Below, piece after piece: positions 10,533-22,079 of a stretch of 61,682 nucleotides of DNA. Both the position numbers and the translations under genes were made by a program. The stretch is taken from the NCBI GenBank assembly GCA_037178675.1, contig JAYMGJ010000363.1, positions 1-61,682 on the forward strand, given 5' to 3'. Positions within the stretch are counted from its first letter, which is position 1, and each line of letters begins with the position of its first letter. Origin of the DNA: Scleroderma bovista (taxonomy: Eukaryota; Basidiomycota; Agaricomycetes; Boletales; Sclerodermataceae). The notes under the pieces are model-generated. The model saw only the letters and a list, made by a program, of their open reading frames with translations. It was not told where the DNA came from and searched no databases.

Positions 10533-11534
10533 GCACCACGATAACAATTGGCTTGGGGATTGTCTGCTTGAAGTCTTGTGTCACAGCTGCATTTCTTTGG
10601 ATAGCAGAGAACTGGGACTGAGCAACCCTGGTATGATACATTTAGATTTCAATGGTGTTGATGGTGTCTTGTTGGCTCCCATCAGTAATGTCAAAGAGGC
10701 AACACAGACTATCATCAATGTTGACAGCATCAGGGCAGTCAAAGACTTGGATCTGGAGCCTGCTCACTCGTTGCCAGTACCATCCTGCCACGTTAAATCA
10801 TGGGTTCTCAGTCTTATAAATCTAGAGGAGAGCACAGGCATGTGACACTGCATCATCTATTACATAGGCAGCTGTTTCCTCCATGCAGACACAGGTGAAT
10901 CAAGTGTCTTGGTCTATCAAAGCATGGGGGTTGATCAACCTGATCAATCTCCCCATAATTCTATCTTTGACCAGGCAACCCATAGGTGGGTTGAATCCAA
11001 CCCATTGTCATTCCAACCTACAGATCTCCTCATCAGATATTCTCTTCATCTGGCCTATCTGGCACCGGTACCATTTATCAATATGAAACTGAGGGTTTCA
11101 CAGTCATCGGGAAGTGACTAAGAGTCCATCCTCAAAAGGATACAAGTTATCCATCACAATGTGAAACCCATTTTTAATATGGTACACCCAAAAACAGTCC
11201 CACACATACACTGCTGGATCATCTGGATCCTCTCCAGGGTAGCATGTAGTGGTCAAATGCCCTGCCCCCTTGCTGAGCCATTCACCAAAATTGGTAGGTA
11301 GCCAGCAGAATGGATACTTGTATGGATACCATGCAGATACCTCACTTTCAGCCTCTTCCAAGAACATGCCACCCCCACTGGTACCCACCAGCATGGCAAG
11401 GGAGGATTCATCTTTGGTCAGTGAATATTTGTTGCTCATCCGGGTATGTTGAGTGGTGTAATCTCAGCACCTCACCTCACTAGTTCTCAAGCTAGTACTT
11501 GGGTTAAACCCCCCCAAATAAGCCATGTACTCTT

Positions 11535-11607
11535 GACCATATAGCTCAGTGGTTAGAGCACCTGGTATAGACCTAGGAGGTCTAGGGTTCAATTCCCTGT
11601 CTGGTCA
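11535..11607 (+). tRNA. tRNA-like sequence, possible SINE head or tRNA pseudogene
   Basis: A 73-nt stretch folds as a cloverleaf: 7-bp acceptor (GACCATA with TCTGGTC, one mismatch), D stem GCTC/GAGC, a five-pair anticodon stem CCTGG/CTAGG and T stem TAGGG/CCCTG with loop TTCAATT. A-box (TAGCTCAGTGG) and B-box (GGTTCAATTCC) match pol III consensus, and TTTT follows at 11613. The anticodon loop TATAGAC lacks the universal U33 and would read TAG (Leu) without the long variable arm of Leu tRNAs. It interrupts the gag of element B, so a SINE or dead tRNA copy is likelier than a working gene. Confidence 0.5.
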
Positions 11608-12467
11608 CATTACTTTTAACAGGATAATCCATCTGTATTGTCATCTTGACTGTCCAATTTGTAATACTCCATTAAATTGGCATGAATCTCAGATGCAGAT
11701 GCTTTTGACAGCCCCCATTGACATTCTAGGTCACCAAAGTCAAGGTCTACATCATAGCTAGTCACCCCAGGGGGTGTGTTGCTATGAGATGAGGACGTGA
11801 TCTTGTTCCTCTGAGGACAATTTCTCAAAAAATGACCCATCCCACTACAGACAAAGCACAATCCCTCAGCTTTGCACTGTGCCTCCTCATTCTTACTTAG
11901 TTTTGGGTGAGAGAGGTGCACTCCTTCTTGGGGTAATTTGCACAAGTATCATTGATCACAGTCCATGTTGCAGATGACCTTGGGAGGAAGGCCCTGGATT
12001 TATTGTGGTTCTGGCCTCATTGTCCTCACTAACATTGTTGGGACCCCTTGTGATGAGTGTCCCTTGTTCCCTCATGAGTAGTGGCAGCACTTCTGACTAC
12101 CATGCCATCATGGTGCCTTCCAGGCTTTGGTTCCCTGGGTCCAACCATGACAGATTTAGAGATCTCAATGACCTCTGCCACCACCATGACTTGTTTCAAG
12201 GTTGATACTTCAGGGTTTAATTCATCTTTCCACAGATTGCATTAGAAATCCTTCCAAAGAGCCTTTCAGAACTTGTTGACCTTCAAGCAGTCATTTTGTT
12301 CACCTATGGTATTCCACAACTCATTCAGCTCATGTAAATATTCCCTAACACTTAAATTGTTTTGTGTAAATGTAGCAATTTTGACATGTTGCATGTTTCA
12401 GTAGTTTACCAGAAAATTGAAGTTAAACAGCTGTTTGAAGAAATCAGGGAGTCGCCAACTGTATGGG

Positions 12468-12750
12468 TGTTGATATTGAGTGTTTGTGCATTCTTGTTGT
12501 GCTTATGGACACCTTATTTAGTGATTACTTCAGCTCCTTCCTTTTATGGTTCATCACATGATTTGTGGCTTATGTTTTCCTTTGTTTTTCCTTGTTTGCT
12601 TTGTTTGTAGACATGAAATTTTCATGCCCAGAGTCCTTTCTCTTCAGTCTCTGACACTGGGCACAAGGTCTGTAATCTGTCTGTAGCTTTCCATCCAATT
12701 TAGTCTCTGACACTGGTCACAAATGTGCTTCTTTGTGGTTTATCTGAACA
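12468..12750 (+). repeat. Solo LTR of family X (X2), TSD ATGGG
   Basis: A 283-bp unit beginning TGTTGATATTGAG and ending TTTATCTGAACA, flanked by ATGGG at 12463-12467 and 12751-12755. Removing it restores the element B gag frame through EVKPNPYSWRLPDFF. It contains two copies of a CAGTGTCAGAGACT-type motif (complementary strand). Confidence 0.9.
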
Positions 12751-14523
12751 ATGGGTTGGGTTTGACCTCCTCCGTATAAAATGTACATCCCTTTCCCATC
12801 AGGTAATGGGCTACAATAAACACTTGTTTCTTTTCAGGAACATTACCATCCTTGATGTAGGCAGTACTTTCTGTCATAAAGTGATGGAAAGCTTTCGAAT
12901 CAGCTGATCTGTCATACTTCATTGGCGGAATAGGCTTCAGGGTCATTTTACAGGACTTGCATCTTGATTTCTTTCTCACTCATTGAGATTCACTCTGACA
13001 TCTGCTTCGATCATGCCGGCAGCCAAGGTACTACACCACTGCCTCCCATGTCTAGATGATTGAGAAGTGGATGATGAACTCGTCTTGCTTGTTGTTGACA
13101 ATCATTCAGATGAGGATGAGTCCAACAAATCATCACTCGAGTCACCTGATGAATCATTGAGCAAATCTGAGTTCACTTCAGCTGAGCTGGATTTACTCTG
13201 GTGTTTCTTCTTTGTAGGTCCCCTCTTCTTTTTGAGGTGCTTGAATGCTAACCCAATGTAACTGTTTGGGTCTATCTGCTCCACAGGGTCCATTGTCCTC
13301 AGAGTGTGATGGTGCCTCGTGGTTTGTCACTCAAGTTAACAGCCTTCTTGACCATTGCCTTTACTGGGCTCAGGTTCCGTCTTTCAACAGTATCTTTCCA
13401 CTTCTCATGCTTTGATTGACACTCCTCCCTCACAGGTCATTCAAGAACCTTGCAGAGCTTTGCCCACACTTTGTCTCTTGACATAAAAGTGACATTTGGC
13501 TTGGACTCTTTGTCCTTGCCCCTACTACATCTCCTGTGCTTTTCCTTTTTTAGCAGGTGGGTATCAGATTCCTCTTCCTCAGAGTTCTCTGCAAATGGAC
13601 GTGCAACGTCTCAGACCAAGTTCCAAGATTCCAACATGGCTCTTTGCCCATCCAAATTAGGGTCCTTGCTTGCATCAGATAGGGTGCCTCAGTTTCATGG
13701 GTCAACACCTTTCCCTTTTTCAATTGTTGAGGGTCCCTTGCCCTTTGATGGGGTCTCACTTGTGTCATCACTTTGCCGATGAGCAGGCTTATTCCTTAGT
13801 GCTAGGATTCTTTTGTTAATCTTTCTTCTGTCATCAGGTGTTAGATGCCTTTCAGCTTCTCTTATGATGTGATTAAGTTTAATGTCCAGCATCTCAGTGC
13901 AGTGTCCCTTCTCCCACAATACTGATCTGGATTCATGTTCCTTATGGTAGATTGTGGTCCAGCCTTTGTCGCCATCCATGATGTCCTTTCCCTCTTCTTC
14001 TGGGGAGGGTGATGGCCCTGGGACTTCATTACCATCTTGTGTCCCATCCAACTCCTCACTGGTGTGGACAGCAGTCATGACTTCTATGTGAGTAATACTG
14101 TCTACTAGCTTCAGGCCTGTTACCGTTTCTAATTTATTAGGTACCACCAGTGAGCATGGCTCTGTACCAAGAAGCACCAAGAAGCAGCTCTCTAAGTCAG
14201 GGTACACCCTGCCAGTATGGCTAAAAGGACTCACGATCCAGCAGTGACATCACTATATCCCCAGGGAGCAGTGGAATTTGGACTTTCTTGGCAGGCATTA
14301 CCTGTGGAGCCTTCATCTGACGGAGGTAGACTGAGGAATGAGTCTTTGAGTTCCTGAAATTTTGGGCTTGTCAGCAGCAAGTTTGTGCAAGCTCAAGTGT
14401 TCTTTCAGAGGTTGTACATTGTGGACATTTTTTCTGTAGTTTTTTGTGAATAGTGAAAAGTAGATGGTAATAGATGGGTTTTGTTGGTGTTCCTTTGATT
14501 TGCACAGTGGGAGATCTGGTCCA

Positions 14524-14850
14524 TGTCAAGTATTGGGAAGCACGAACAAAGTTTTTGTTAGAGATAGAGAGTAAGAGAGTAGAGAGAGTAGAGTCATGGA
14601 AAAAAATATGTGATGCTCTCCAGTAGTTGAGGCTATGGATATCAGCACACTAAGATCTTCACTCAAATATTCCAGACAGATGTTTCTATGTCTCTGATAG
14701 GATTGAGAAAGACTGGGAAAATACAATGGGTATGAGCAACTACTTATACTAAAGGTCGGGGGATACAGAGTAGATATATGAGCATAATATATCAGTGACA
14801 TACTGTGGTAGTCAGCCGAACTCAAGGGTATAAATGGTTCAGTCGTCACA
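14524..14850 (-). repeat. Probable 5' LTR of gypsy element B
   Basis: A 327-bp block lies directly upstream of the element B gag on the minus strand. It begins TGTGACGACTG and ends ATACTTGACA in sense orientation. It is followed by TGGACCAGATCTCCC, a plausible primer-binding site because it starts with TGG. The matching 3' LTR lies left of the window or is lost, so this rests on position and termini only. Confidence 0.55.
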
Positions 14851-15656
14851 GTTTCCTACTGCCACTACAAATTTACTAGTCTAACAATGTGTTACAACCA
14901 TGTCCAACTCTGGATCTTATCTGGTTACTCTGGTTGCCACAGCACTATAGCTCAACTCTGGTCATTCTCAGCTTAATCTGATCACAGTCATGCAGTTACA
15001 CCCCCATTAGGTACAACCCTTGGTCTAACCCTCATTCAGTCTTTACCACACTTTCTCATCCACCCTGCCTGGTCATGAGTTCTCTATGTCCTTGTTATAT
15101 CCTTTGCCTTGTATCATTTTCACCGGACCTAGTTTATTTTACCCAGACCTGACTTTATTTTCATTGCACCTGACCTAGTACTTTATACAGTTATCCCTTG
15201 TCTGCCTTTTAGGCTGTTTACTTGTCACTGTAAGTACTTGTCTCTAGATCTTACTTAGTATAAGTACTCTGTAATTTATCCTGTACTCTCCAGTCTGAAA
15301 TCAACCAAAGTCACTACACCTGTTCCTGTCCATCTCCATCTCCACCTGACCAGAACCTATGCAATGGATCAACACTTGTTGTCCTTAGTCATTGAATCCA
15401 ATCAGTCACCAACTCCAGCCAGACTAATCTCTTGTCCAGCTTCTACCCTTGTCCTTCATCCACTTTCGTCCAGACTTGACTGGACCCCCTACCAGAGTAG
15501 ATCTGGACTTGACACAATGATACTAATAGGTTATTTGGCTACACAACAAATGTTAGTGCTGGAGTTAATGGTAAGTTTCTCACTACTACTATATATTAAC
15601 CTGTCTAACAATGATACTAATAGATTATTTGACTACACAACAAATGTTGGTGCTTA
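14851..15656. repeat. Tandem duplication of about 94 bp split by an LTR
   Basis: The segment CTAACAATGATACTAATAG...TTATTTG.CTACACAACAAATGTT.GTGCT occurs twice: once split by LTR C1 (14880 and 15515-15560), once intact at 15600-15656. No coding potential is seen. Confidence 0.6.
14890..15514 (+). repeat. Solo LTR of family C (C1), TSD CAATG
   Basis: A 625-bp unit from TGTTACAACC to GGACTTGACA flanked by CAATG (14885-14889, 15515-15519). The conserved block GTTTACTTGTCACTGTAAGTA is at about 15216, before a TATAAG at 15259. It resembles the LTR of element H at 31818-32369. Confidence 0.88.
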
Positions 15657-15760
15657 GTGATCTTCACAGGTCAACCCCCAGGTATTGGAGGGTTGACCCA
15701 CACCCATACCTGCAAGTACCCATACCCATGTACCCATGGGTACCCTTTGTCATGAGTACC
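15657..15760. repeat. Short repeat P with a hairpin (copy 1)
   Basis: About 100 bp, repeated at 42968-43062. It holds a 9-bp hairpin, GGTCAACCC..GGGTTGACC, and a palindromic TACCCATGGGTA. It may be a terminal part of a larger element. No genes. Confidence 0.55.
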
Positions 15761-15763
15761 ATC

Positions 15764-16095
15764 TGTTCAAGCCAAAACCTGCTGGAAGTGCACAAAGTGC
15801 TGCTGAGCTGCTCAAATAAGGTCCAGACTAGAGTCCAGTGTGAGTAACTGATGATATAGACAGTTGTAGAGAGGTATACAGCACCTAGAGTCCAGTTTGA
15901 GTAACTGAAGAGGAGAAACACTGGACTCTACATGGTATGTGTGCTTCTGGGTAAACAAATATAAACAACAAGTGAAGGAAACAAGTCAAGGGCGCATCTG
16001 GCACTACAATGCAGCTATGAAGCTAAAACAAGTTGGTAGTAAGTGGGGTAGACCATAATAGTAAGTAATAGACTCATAAGAAGAGGTGGAAATCA
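15764..16095 (-). repeat. LTR of copia family V (copy 1)
   Basis: Similar to 36157-36417, the 5' LTR of copia element K. It begins TGTTCAAGCC and ends GTGGAAATCA on the plus strand, and has an internal duplication of about 60 bp. No target duplication was found. Confidence 0.6.
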
Positions 16096-16110
16096 TCAAA
16101 ACTAACATAT

Positions 16111-16351
16111 TCTGTACTCCTCAGTCTGAAATCATCCAAGTCACTACTCCTGTTCCTTTGTCTGTCTCTGTCTCTGTCTCTATCTGACCAGAACCTATGC
16201 AAGGGATCAATGCTCATTGTCCTTGTTGTTGAATCCAAACAGTTGCAACTCCAGCCTGGGCTAACCTTTGCCCAAATCTCTGACCTTCCCTCTCATCCAC
16301 TTTTGTCTGAATTTGACTGGACTCCCTACTGGAGTAGACCTGGACTTGACA
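16111..16351 (+). repeat. Truncated LTR of family C
   Basis: The stretch matches the last 240 bp of LTR C1, from CTGTACTCC to GGACTTGACA. It abuts the gypsy protease remnant to its right, so it is probably what remains of that element's 5' LTR after gag was deleted. Confidence 0.7.
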
Positions 16352-17490
16352 CCAAAGCTTGCACTGCAGCCATCACTGTTGAGCCTGGTAGGATAGACTT
16401 GAACTCAGGTGCCAACTCCAAGTCAAAAAAAAGAGTAAGCAGCTCCCAGCCCTCCACACAACTGGTGAGCTATGTTGACTCTGGAAGTGTGCCCAAGGAA
16501 GCCCACCTCAATGTGTCTGCCCTTTATGACCCAAATTCTCTTATGCCTCATGTTTTCCTTTTGTCTTATGATTTACCTAAAATTCATGCACTTGTGAACT
16601 CTGGGTCCACATATTGTTTTGTAGATGTACAATTTGTGCACAAAAACAATATTACCACCTACTCTGGCTTTTTGATGGTACCTCAAATTTTGTAATCACT
16701 CAAGCCATTCATCTATTAGTGAAATTCCCTGCATGTAGTGATGTCACCCCTATGACCTTCTACCTCACTCCATTAGACTCTGAATGCTCAGTTGTTCTTG
16801 GACATAAGTGGCTCACCTGCTACAAGCTGTTGATTGACTGGGTACTGAGCAGTTTAACATTCCAGACTCCTGCAGAAAGTTTGCTAGCACCCTTGTTGAC
16901 TCCCTCTTTGGTTCCACCTGGTAACCCTGTCCCCAGCCTCTCCAGCCAATCTGACCCTGGTGTTGCACCATTTGTCAACACTCCAGTTTGCACCCATCCA
17001 CACATCTCTCTGATAATTGCAGCCACATTTGTGTGTGCATGCAAATTAGAGGGATCTACCAAATACCAACTTCAGCTGCATCCTTCTGACTCAGCAAAGG
17101 TTCATTCTTCCTCCACCTCTATTCCACTGGACTTGGACATTGTCTCTCTGGAGTATCACAATTATGCAGACATGTTCAGTAAGGAAAAAGCCTCTGAAAT
17201 ATACCTGCATTGTGACTAAGATCTGAAAATTGACCTTAAAAAAACTACTTCTCCACCTTTGGGAACACTCTACTCACTGTCTTCAGTCAAGTTCTCTGCT
17301 CTCCAGACTTTCATTGATGAGAATCTAAATACAGATTTCATCTGTCCTACTGCTTCCTCCCATGCTGCTCTGGTCCTTTTCATCAAGAAGAAGAAGATCA
17401 CCAAAAAGGATCACTACCCACTACCCCTTATCTCTGACCTACTAGACTGTTCCAGCTATGTCAAGCAAGATCACATTAGCAAATCCCTTA
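16352..17490 (+). pseudogene. Gypsy remnant: protease and start of reverse transcriptase
   Basis: The plus frame at 16490-16690 encodes KEAHLNVSALYDPNS and ALVNSGSTYCFVD, the retropepsin active-site region with Asp replaced by Asn in the DSGS motif. A frame change near 16680 is followed by VVLGHKWLTCYKLLIDWVLS, the linker EYHNYADMFSKEKASE, and RT motif DHYPLPLISDLLD up to 17460, where the frame is lost. It resembles the protease region of element A but is diverged and lacks gag, the RT catalytic site and integrase. Probably a deleted element of the LTR C lineage. Confidence 0.8.
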
Positions 17491-17639
17491 TTATGGGACA
17501 GTACCTACAGTAATTATCATATTAATACAGTATTTGACAGCACTTACAGCATACATCACCACAGGATCCCAGTTCCATGGGAACACAGCGCTGACACAGC
17601 ATGTTTACAGTACAGGTTACATATGATAATTTCACAAAA

Positions 17640-19260
17640 TTTCTCTAATTTCTCTAAGTCCATCGCTTACCTCACCCCCACCGCCACTCCACCACTACTG
17701 TAATCACACTGTCAGATGTTCGTGCATGATGCCACCACTCCCACACCAGTGCCACCAACAATGTCGATCTCCATTGCCCTAACCAGCCTCAACCAGCAGC
17801 AGCAACAGCATTGAACAGACCCACAGCGTGATTGCACGCACAGGTGTGTTTCTGTTTTTTTTTTTTACTAACAATTTTTACAGGCACATCTGCACCTCCA
17901 CCTGTGTACATGTATGCCTGCAGAGCGCAATTGCCTCTGCTACTATGAGGTATGTTTCTTTTTTTTATTTCATTTACTAATAAGAATTATTACAGGTTGA
18001 GTCTGTGTGCACACTTGCCCTGCACACCAACCACCACAATGCAATGATGATGACACCACCACCAACACAATGCCAGCTACATACCACCATCACAACACTG
18101 ACCACCACAACCACACGACCATCACCAATGCTGTCGACGACAACCACACCGCACTACCAATGACAATGCCACCACCACCATGACCCTTTCCACTCTGCCA
18201 AATGACGGTTAAGACGGCTACCACCTCACCCAACGGCGACAACTACAACCACACCATGACCCCCTCTCCACAATGCCAACCACCACCAATGCCATTGACG
18301 GCAATGACACCCCACCACTGACGACAACGACAACGACACCAGCGCAATGCCGACCACTACCACGACCCTCTCCACCACCAAACAATGATGATACAAAAGG
18401 ACAACTCACCACAGACGATGGCGACAATGACAACTCCCTGGGCCTCCCACAGGGTCAGATGATGACAATATTTCCAGGCAGCCAATGCTGCCCAAGGGAC
18501 AGACAACAATGACGGCAATGATGACGTTTCTGGGTAGCCACAGGGATGAACAGCAACAACATGATCCAGGCAGCTGGCACAGTGGATGACAACAATGTTC
18601 CTGGGCAGCCAATGCCACCTCAGGGACAGATGACGACAGCGATCCATGCAGTCACACGGATGGACAGACAACAACAACATTTCTGGGTAGCCGCAGGGAT
18701 GAACAGTGATGACAATGATCCGGGTAGCTGGCACAAGGGCAGATGGCACCCCAGTGCCAGCACGCACACTCTCTGTGGCGTGACCACCACCACCCATTGG
18801 TGTGACAACAACAACAACATCCCTAGTGCCAACATGCACACATGCTGTGGCACCACCACCATTGGCAACAATGGTGATGACCCCAGTGCCAGCCTGCACG
18901 CACGCAGTGATGCGACCACCACCACCAGCATGACAACAATGATGATGATCCCAGCGTCAGCACGCATGCATGCATGCTGCAATGCAACCACCGTCGCCAC
19001 ACCACTGGTGTGACAATGACACCGACGACCCCAGCACCAGCATGCATGCACGCACGCTGTGACACAACCACAACCACAACCACCAGCCCTGATGACCCCA
19101 GCACCAGCATGCTGCGACACAATGCAACCACGACCACACTGGTGACAACAATGACCACACCACCAGCATGCACACACTCAGTGACGTGACCACCATCAGA
19201 GATGACCCCAGCACCAGCACCATGACCACAACCCTAGCCCCAGCACCAGCCATTCGCAAA
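17640..19260 (+). repeat. Strand-biased CA-rich low-complexity tract (ACC/GAC/AAT triplets)
   Basis: About 1.6 kb is built of degenerate ACC, ACA, ATG and GAC triplets, with the plus strand rich in C and A. Between about 18460 and 18760, longer units repeat, each with TTTCTGGGTAGCC, CAGGGATGAACAG and GGCAGCTGGCACA-type segments. Two intron-like sequences occur at 17842-17882 and 17951-17997, the second with GTATGT, TACTAAT and TACAG. Long open frames on both strands are a by-product of triplet bias. Similar tracts lie at 43063, 47120 and 55775. Confidence 0.65.
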
Positions 19261-20825
19261 CCTTGACCACGACTACCATGACTCCAGCATTAATTAGCAT
19301 ATAGGATGTATTGATGTAGTGTACTATGCAATATATTACAGTTGGCTACAGTACTATGACATGGTGCGACAATGGGATACAGTGGGCACAGTATATGAAT
19401 CTATCTATATTAGGTATGGTGTGTACAGAACCTGAGCTCGTGTCACGATCTATCACTATCAACAACTCAGAGACACTTTTGTCATGGAACATTAGATGGG
19501 TGACCATCCACAGAAGGACAACAATGCCTTCTTACAGCTGCTGCCACCCCACTATTAACTCAATGACAACACTACCCCTGCTGCCCAGAGGACTGTGACA
19601 ACAACAATGTTCATATATGGCCACTGTCATTGTGGAACATTGATGATGACAACATTTACCTGCCACAGCACACAGAGGCACAGCCTTTGGCCGCCTGTGG
19701 AGGCACACCAATGATGACACTCATCTGCAGCCCACAGAGGTGCACTCACAATGACAATGACATCTACATGTGCAAACAATGATAACCATGTATGACACAT
19801 CAGCCTGCACCCTGTGTTGATGACATGCACCCTGCCTGCTGCATGCAGAGGCATGACAATAAGGACACCCATGTACAGCCACTGAATGACATCAGGAAAA
19901 CCATAAGTTGCTGTGCCAAGCTGTACCACCAGCTACAGTTGCTACAGGGGTACAGGTGGGTCCCCATTTGTACAAGTTTGCTGATGTGTGGGGGGAACAA
20001 TTGGAATAATACAGATAACTATGGATGGTAAGTACTGGGTAACCAGTACTGATTGTCCTGTGACTGGCAATATCCAAAGAGGGCAGGTGGATGTATGTTA
20101 TCTACAATGTTCTGAAATTTAAATGTCACCAACTTGCTGAAGTCCTGTGGAGTGCAAGTTGATGACTAATCAATACCAATATACAATGTTCTATGGCAGA
20201 ACATAATATATCAACTTGTCCCATGTTCTGAAATATAATAGTTTGCATTGTATTACCTTGTATTTCCAATGTTCTTTGATCAATACTATACTTCATAAAC
20301 CAATGCAGAATATTGTGAATGTTAAATATATATATTTCACCTGTTCAAACATGAAAAAGTTGAAATTGAATATTCCATGTTTTTATATAGAACACTGAAA
20401 TGACTGACTAATATTTCTTGAAGAGAAATGGAACAACTTGATTAACCTTTTTTTCTATGACAATGCAGTTAATATGGGTCATGTATTTTCAATATCTGAT
20501 ATAACATTATGATATTATATTTTTACAATGTTTGTATGATGACCAATCACATAATATTTGATTAACAAAGTGTAAAACATTCTGAAAACAATGAATGAAA
20601 CAATTTGCATAAACCATCTGATTTTCTGTCACACTTCAGACTAGATTTTTTTACTGAAGAAACATCTGAAATGTGTCAAGCCAATGTTTGCAGGTAGTAT
20701 ATACTGTGCCTATGTATTTTTTTCCACCATTTATTTCCTTGAACAGTAGAGAATAAAGAGTATGTATTCAAAAAATATTTTTTCACATGTTTTTGATAAG
20801 AACATTGAGAAATGCTTGCTGTGCT
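19261..20825. other. AT-rich interval without recognisable genes
   Basis: After 19950 the sequence becomes AT-rich with scattered TGTTCTGAAAT motifs. Short open frames show no family motif and no codon-like structure. I see nothing else supportable. Confidence 0.5.
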
Positions 20826-21696
20826 AGTCCCAACTCTGATCGTTCCTTGTCTGCCCTTTGGGCTGTTTACTTGTCACTGTAAATACTCAACCCTAGTTCT
20901 CTGTAGTATAAGTACCTGTACACCATCCAGTATACCTAGTGTTTTAAGGTCCAGTCCAGTCCAGTCCTTTTGGGAACCGGTCCAAAACTGATGCAGGACT
21001 GGCCAGAACCAAATAGGACCAATCCAAAACCTAATAAAGCACACTCATGACACATTTATTCTACATTTTATGGTACATATGATTCAAATATCAACAAACT
21101 CACAAACCCACCCAGAGTGGAAATGCTCAAAGCTAAGATATTTGTGGTTTATTGTACAAACATCAACAAAGTTGCAAACCCACCCAGAGCAGAAATGCTC
21201 AAAACTATATTATTGGTGGTGTGTTATGCAAACATCAACAAGGTCACAAACTCACCCAGAGTGGAAATGCTCAAAACAATGATATTTGTGGTTTATTATT
21301 CAAATAACAACAAACTTGCAAACCCACCCAGAGTGGAAATACTCAAAAATATATTGATGGTGGTAACCTCATATATGTCAAAAAGACCAGTCCAAAACTG
21401 GTCCAGGACTGGTTCTTGATCCCAGCTCAAAATGTCAGGACCAGGACCATGGTCTGGTCCAGTCCTCAGACTTTCATTGGTCCTAGGACCGGACCTTCAA
21501 ACACTAAGTATACCCCAGTCTGAAATCAACTTAGTCTCTACTCCTGTTTCCTGTCTGTCTCCATCTCTGTCTCTGCCTGACCAGAACCTATACAAGGGAT
21601 CAATGCTCAATCCCCTTGTTGTTGAATCCAATCAGTCTCAACTCCAACTGGACTAACTCTCTTGTCCAGCCTCTGTCCCTCCTCTTTGTCTGTTTC
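20826..21696 (+). repeat. Partial LTR of family C, split by a hAT-like element
   Basis: 20826-20936 and 21515-21696 together match the middle and 3' part of LTR C, including GCTGTTTACTTGTCACTGTAA at 20868. The far 3' end is replaced by LTR F of element E at 21697. Confidence 0.75.
20937..21506. mobile_element. hAT-like non-autonomous element (hAT1), TSD AGTATACC
   Basis: A 570-bp element with 21-bp inverted ends (TAGTGTTTTAAGGTCCAGTCC and a 19/21 partner). Both ends are flanked by the 8-bp AGTATACC (20929-20936, 21507-21514), the target size of hAT transposons. The interior holds about four copies of a 60-65 bp repeat containing AAACCCACCCAGAGTGGAAA. There is no transposase. Subterminal GGACTGG/CCAGTCC copies may be transposase sites, by inference. 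Confidence 0.9.
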
Positions 21697-22064
21697 TGAG
21701 ACAACCCTAAGGGCAACAACCCAAAGAACTACTACATGGGACTCTGAGGAGGAATAGGACTAGAGATCTTAGAGCGAAGACCCAAAGAGAGCTCGAATGG
21801 AGAGCCTCTGGGTGCTGGATTGCAATGGTATATATACTGTACTACACATGTCCTGTGCGAGGCTATCCATGAGGCTGTATGCTGTATGAGGCAGTGAACA
21901 CAGCTACCATCCTGTGGTAAGGCTATGCTAATGACGTCAAGGGATACAGCATGCACAGCACGAGGCTGTGTTCCAGACAGACCTACAGATAAGATACTAC
22001 GCTACGATAAGATAAGATGTCATCTAATCAGAGATTAGATAAGATAAAAAGTTAGACTGTTACA
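21697..22064 (-). repeat. 3' LTR of gypsy element E (family F)
   Basis: A 368-bp TG...CA unit (TGAGACAACC to CTGTTACA on plus) adjoining the polypurine tract CTAAGGGGGGAGTAG at 22065-22079 on the minus strand. A second copy is the solo LTR at 43876-44258. A TATATATAC lies on the minus strand near 21830. Confidence 0.88.
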
Positions 22065-22079
22065 CTACTCCCCCCTTAG

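Larger units (their letters stand above)
10538..14520 (-). pseudogene. Gypsy element B: gag and start of protease (separated 5' piece)
   Basis: Minus-strand coding continues from the piece at 393-905. From the right: an N-terminal gag region with EKGHCTEM..LTPDDRRKINKRI (about 14010-13820); a Ser/Asp-rich linker; a Lys-rich stretch at 13102-13293; a capsid-like region with PIPPMKYDRSADSKAFHHFM (12979-12756) continuing beyond LTR X2 as SWRLPDFFKQLFN; a zinc knuckle CFVCSGMGHFLRNCPQ near 11860; then the protease lead-in QFSAIQRNAAVTQDFKQTI running to 10538. It is interrupted by LTR X2, a tRNA-like sequence and element A, and has further frameshifts. Removing X2 and A restores the frame at both points. 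The family is a common agaricomycete gypsy gag. Confidence 0.78.

Noticed and set aside
18218..19259. Many overlapping frames rich in Val, Cys and His or in Thr and Asn
   Set aside because: These are artefacts of triplet-biased low-complexity DNA, open on both strands, with no conserved domain.
21070..21419. Regular repeats resembling a CRISPR array, and the frames over them
   Set aside because: Four imperfect 60-65 bp head-to-tail repeats without unique spacers inside a hAT-like element; the genome is eukaryotic.
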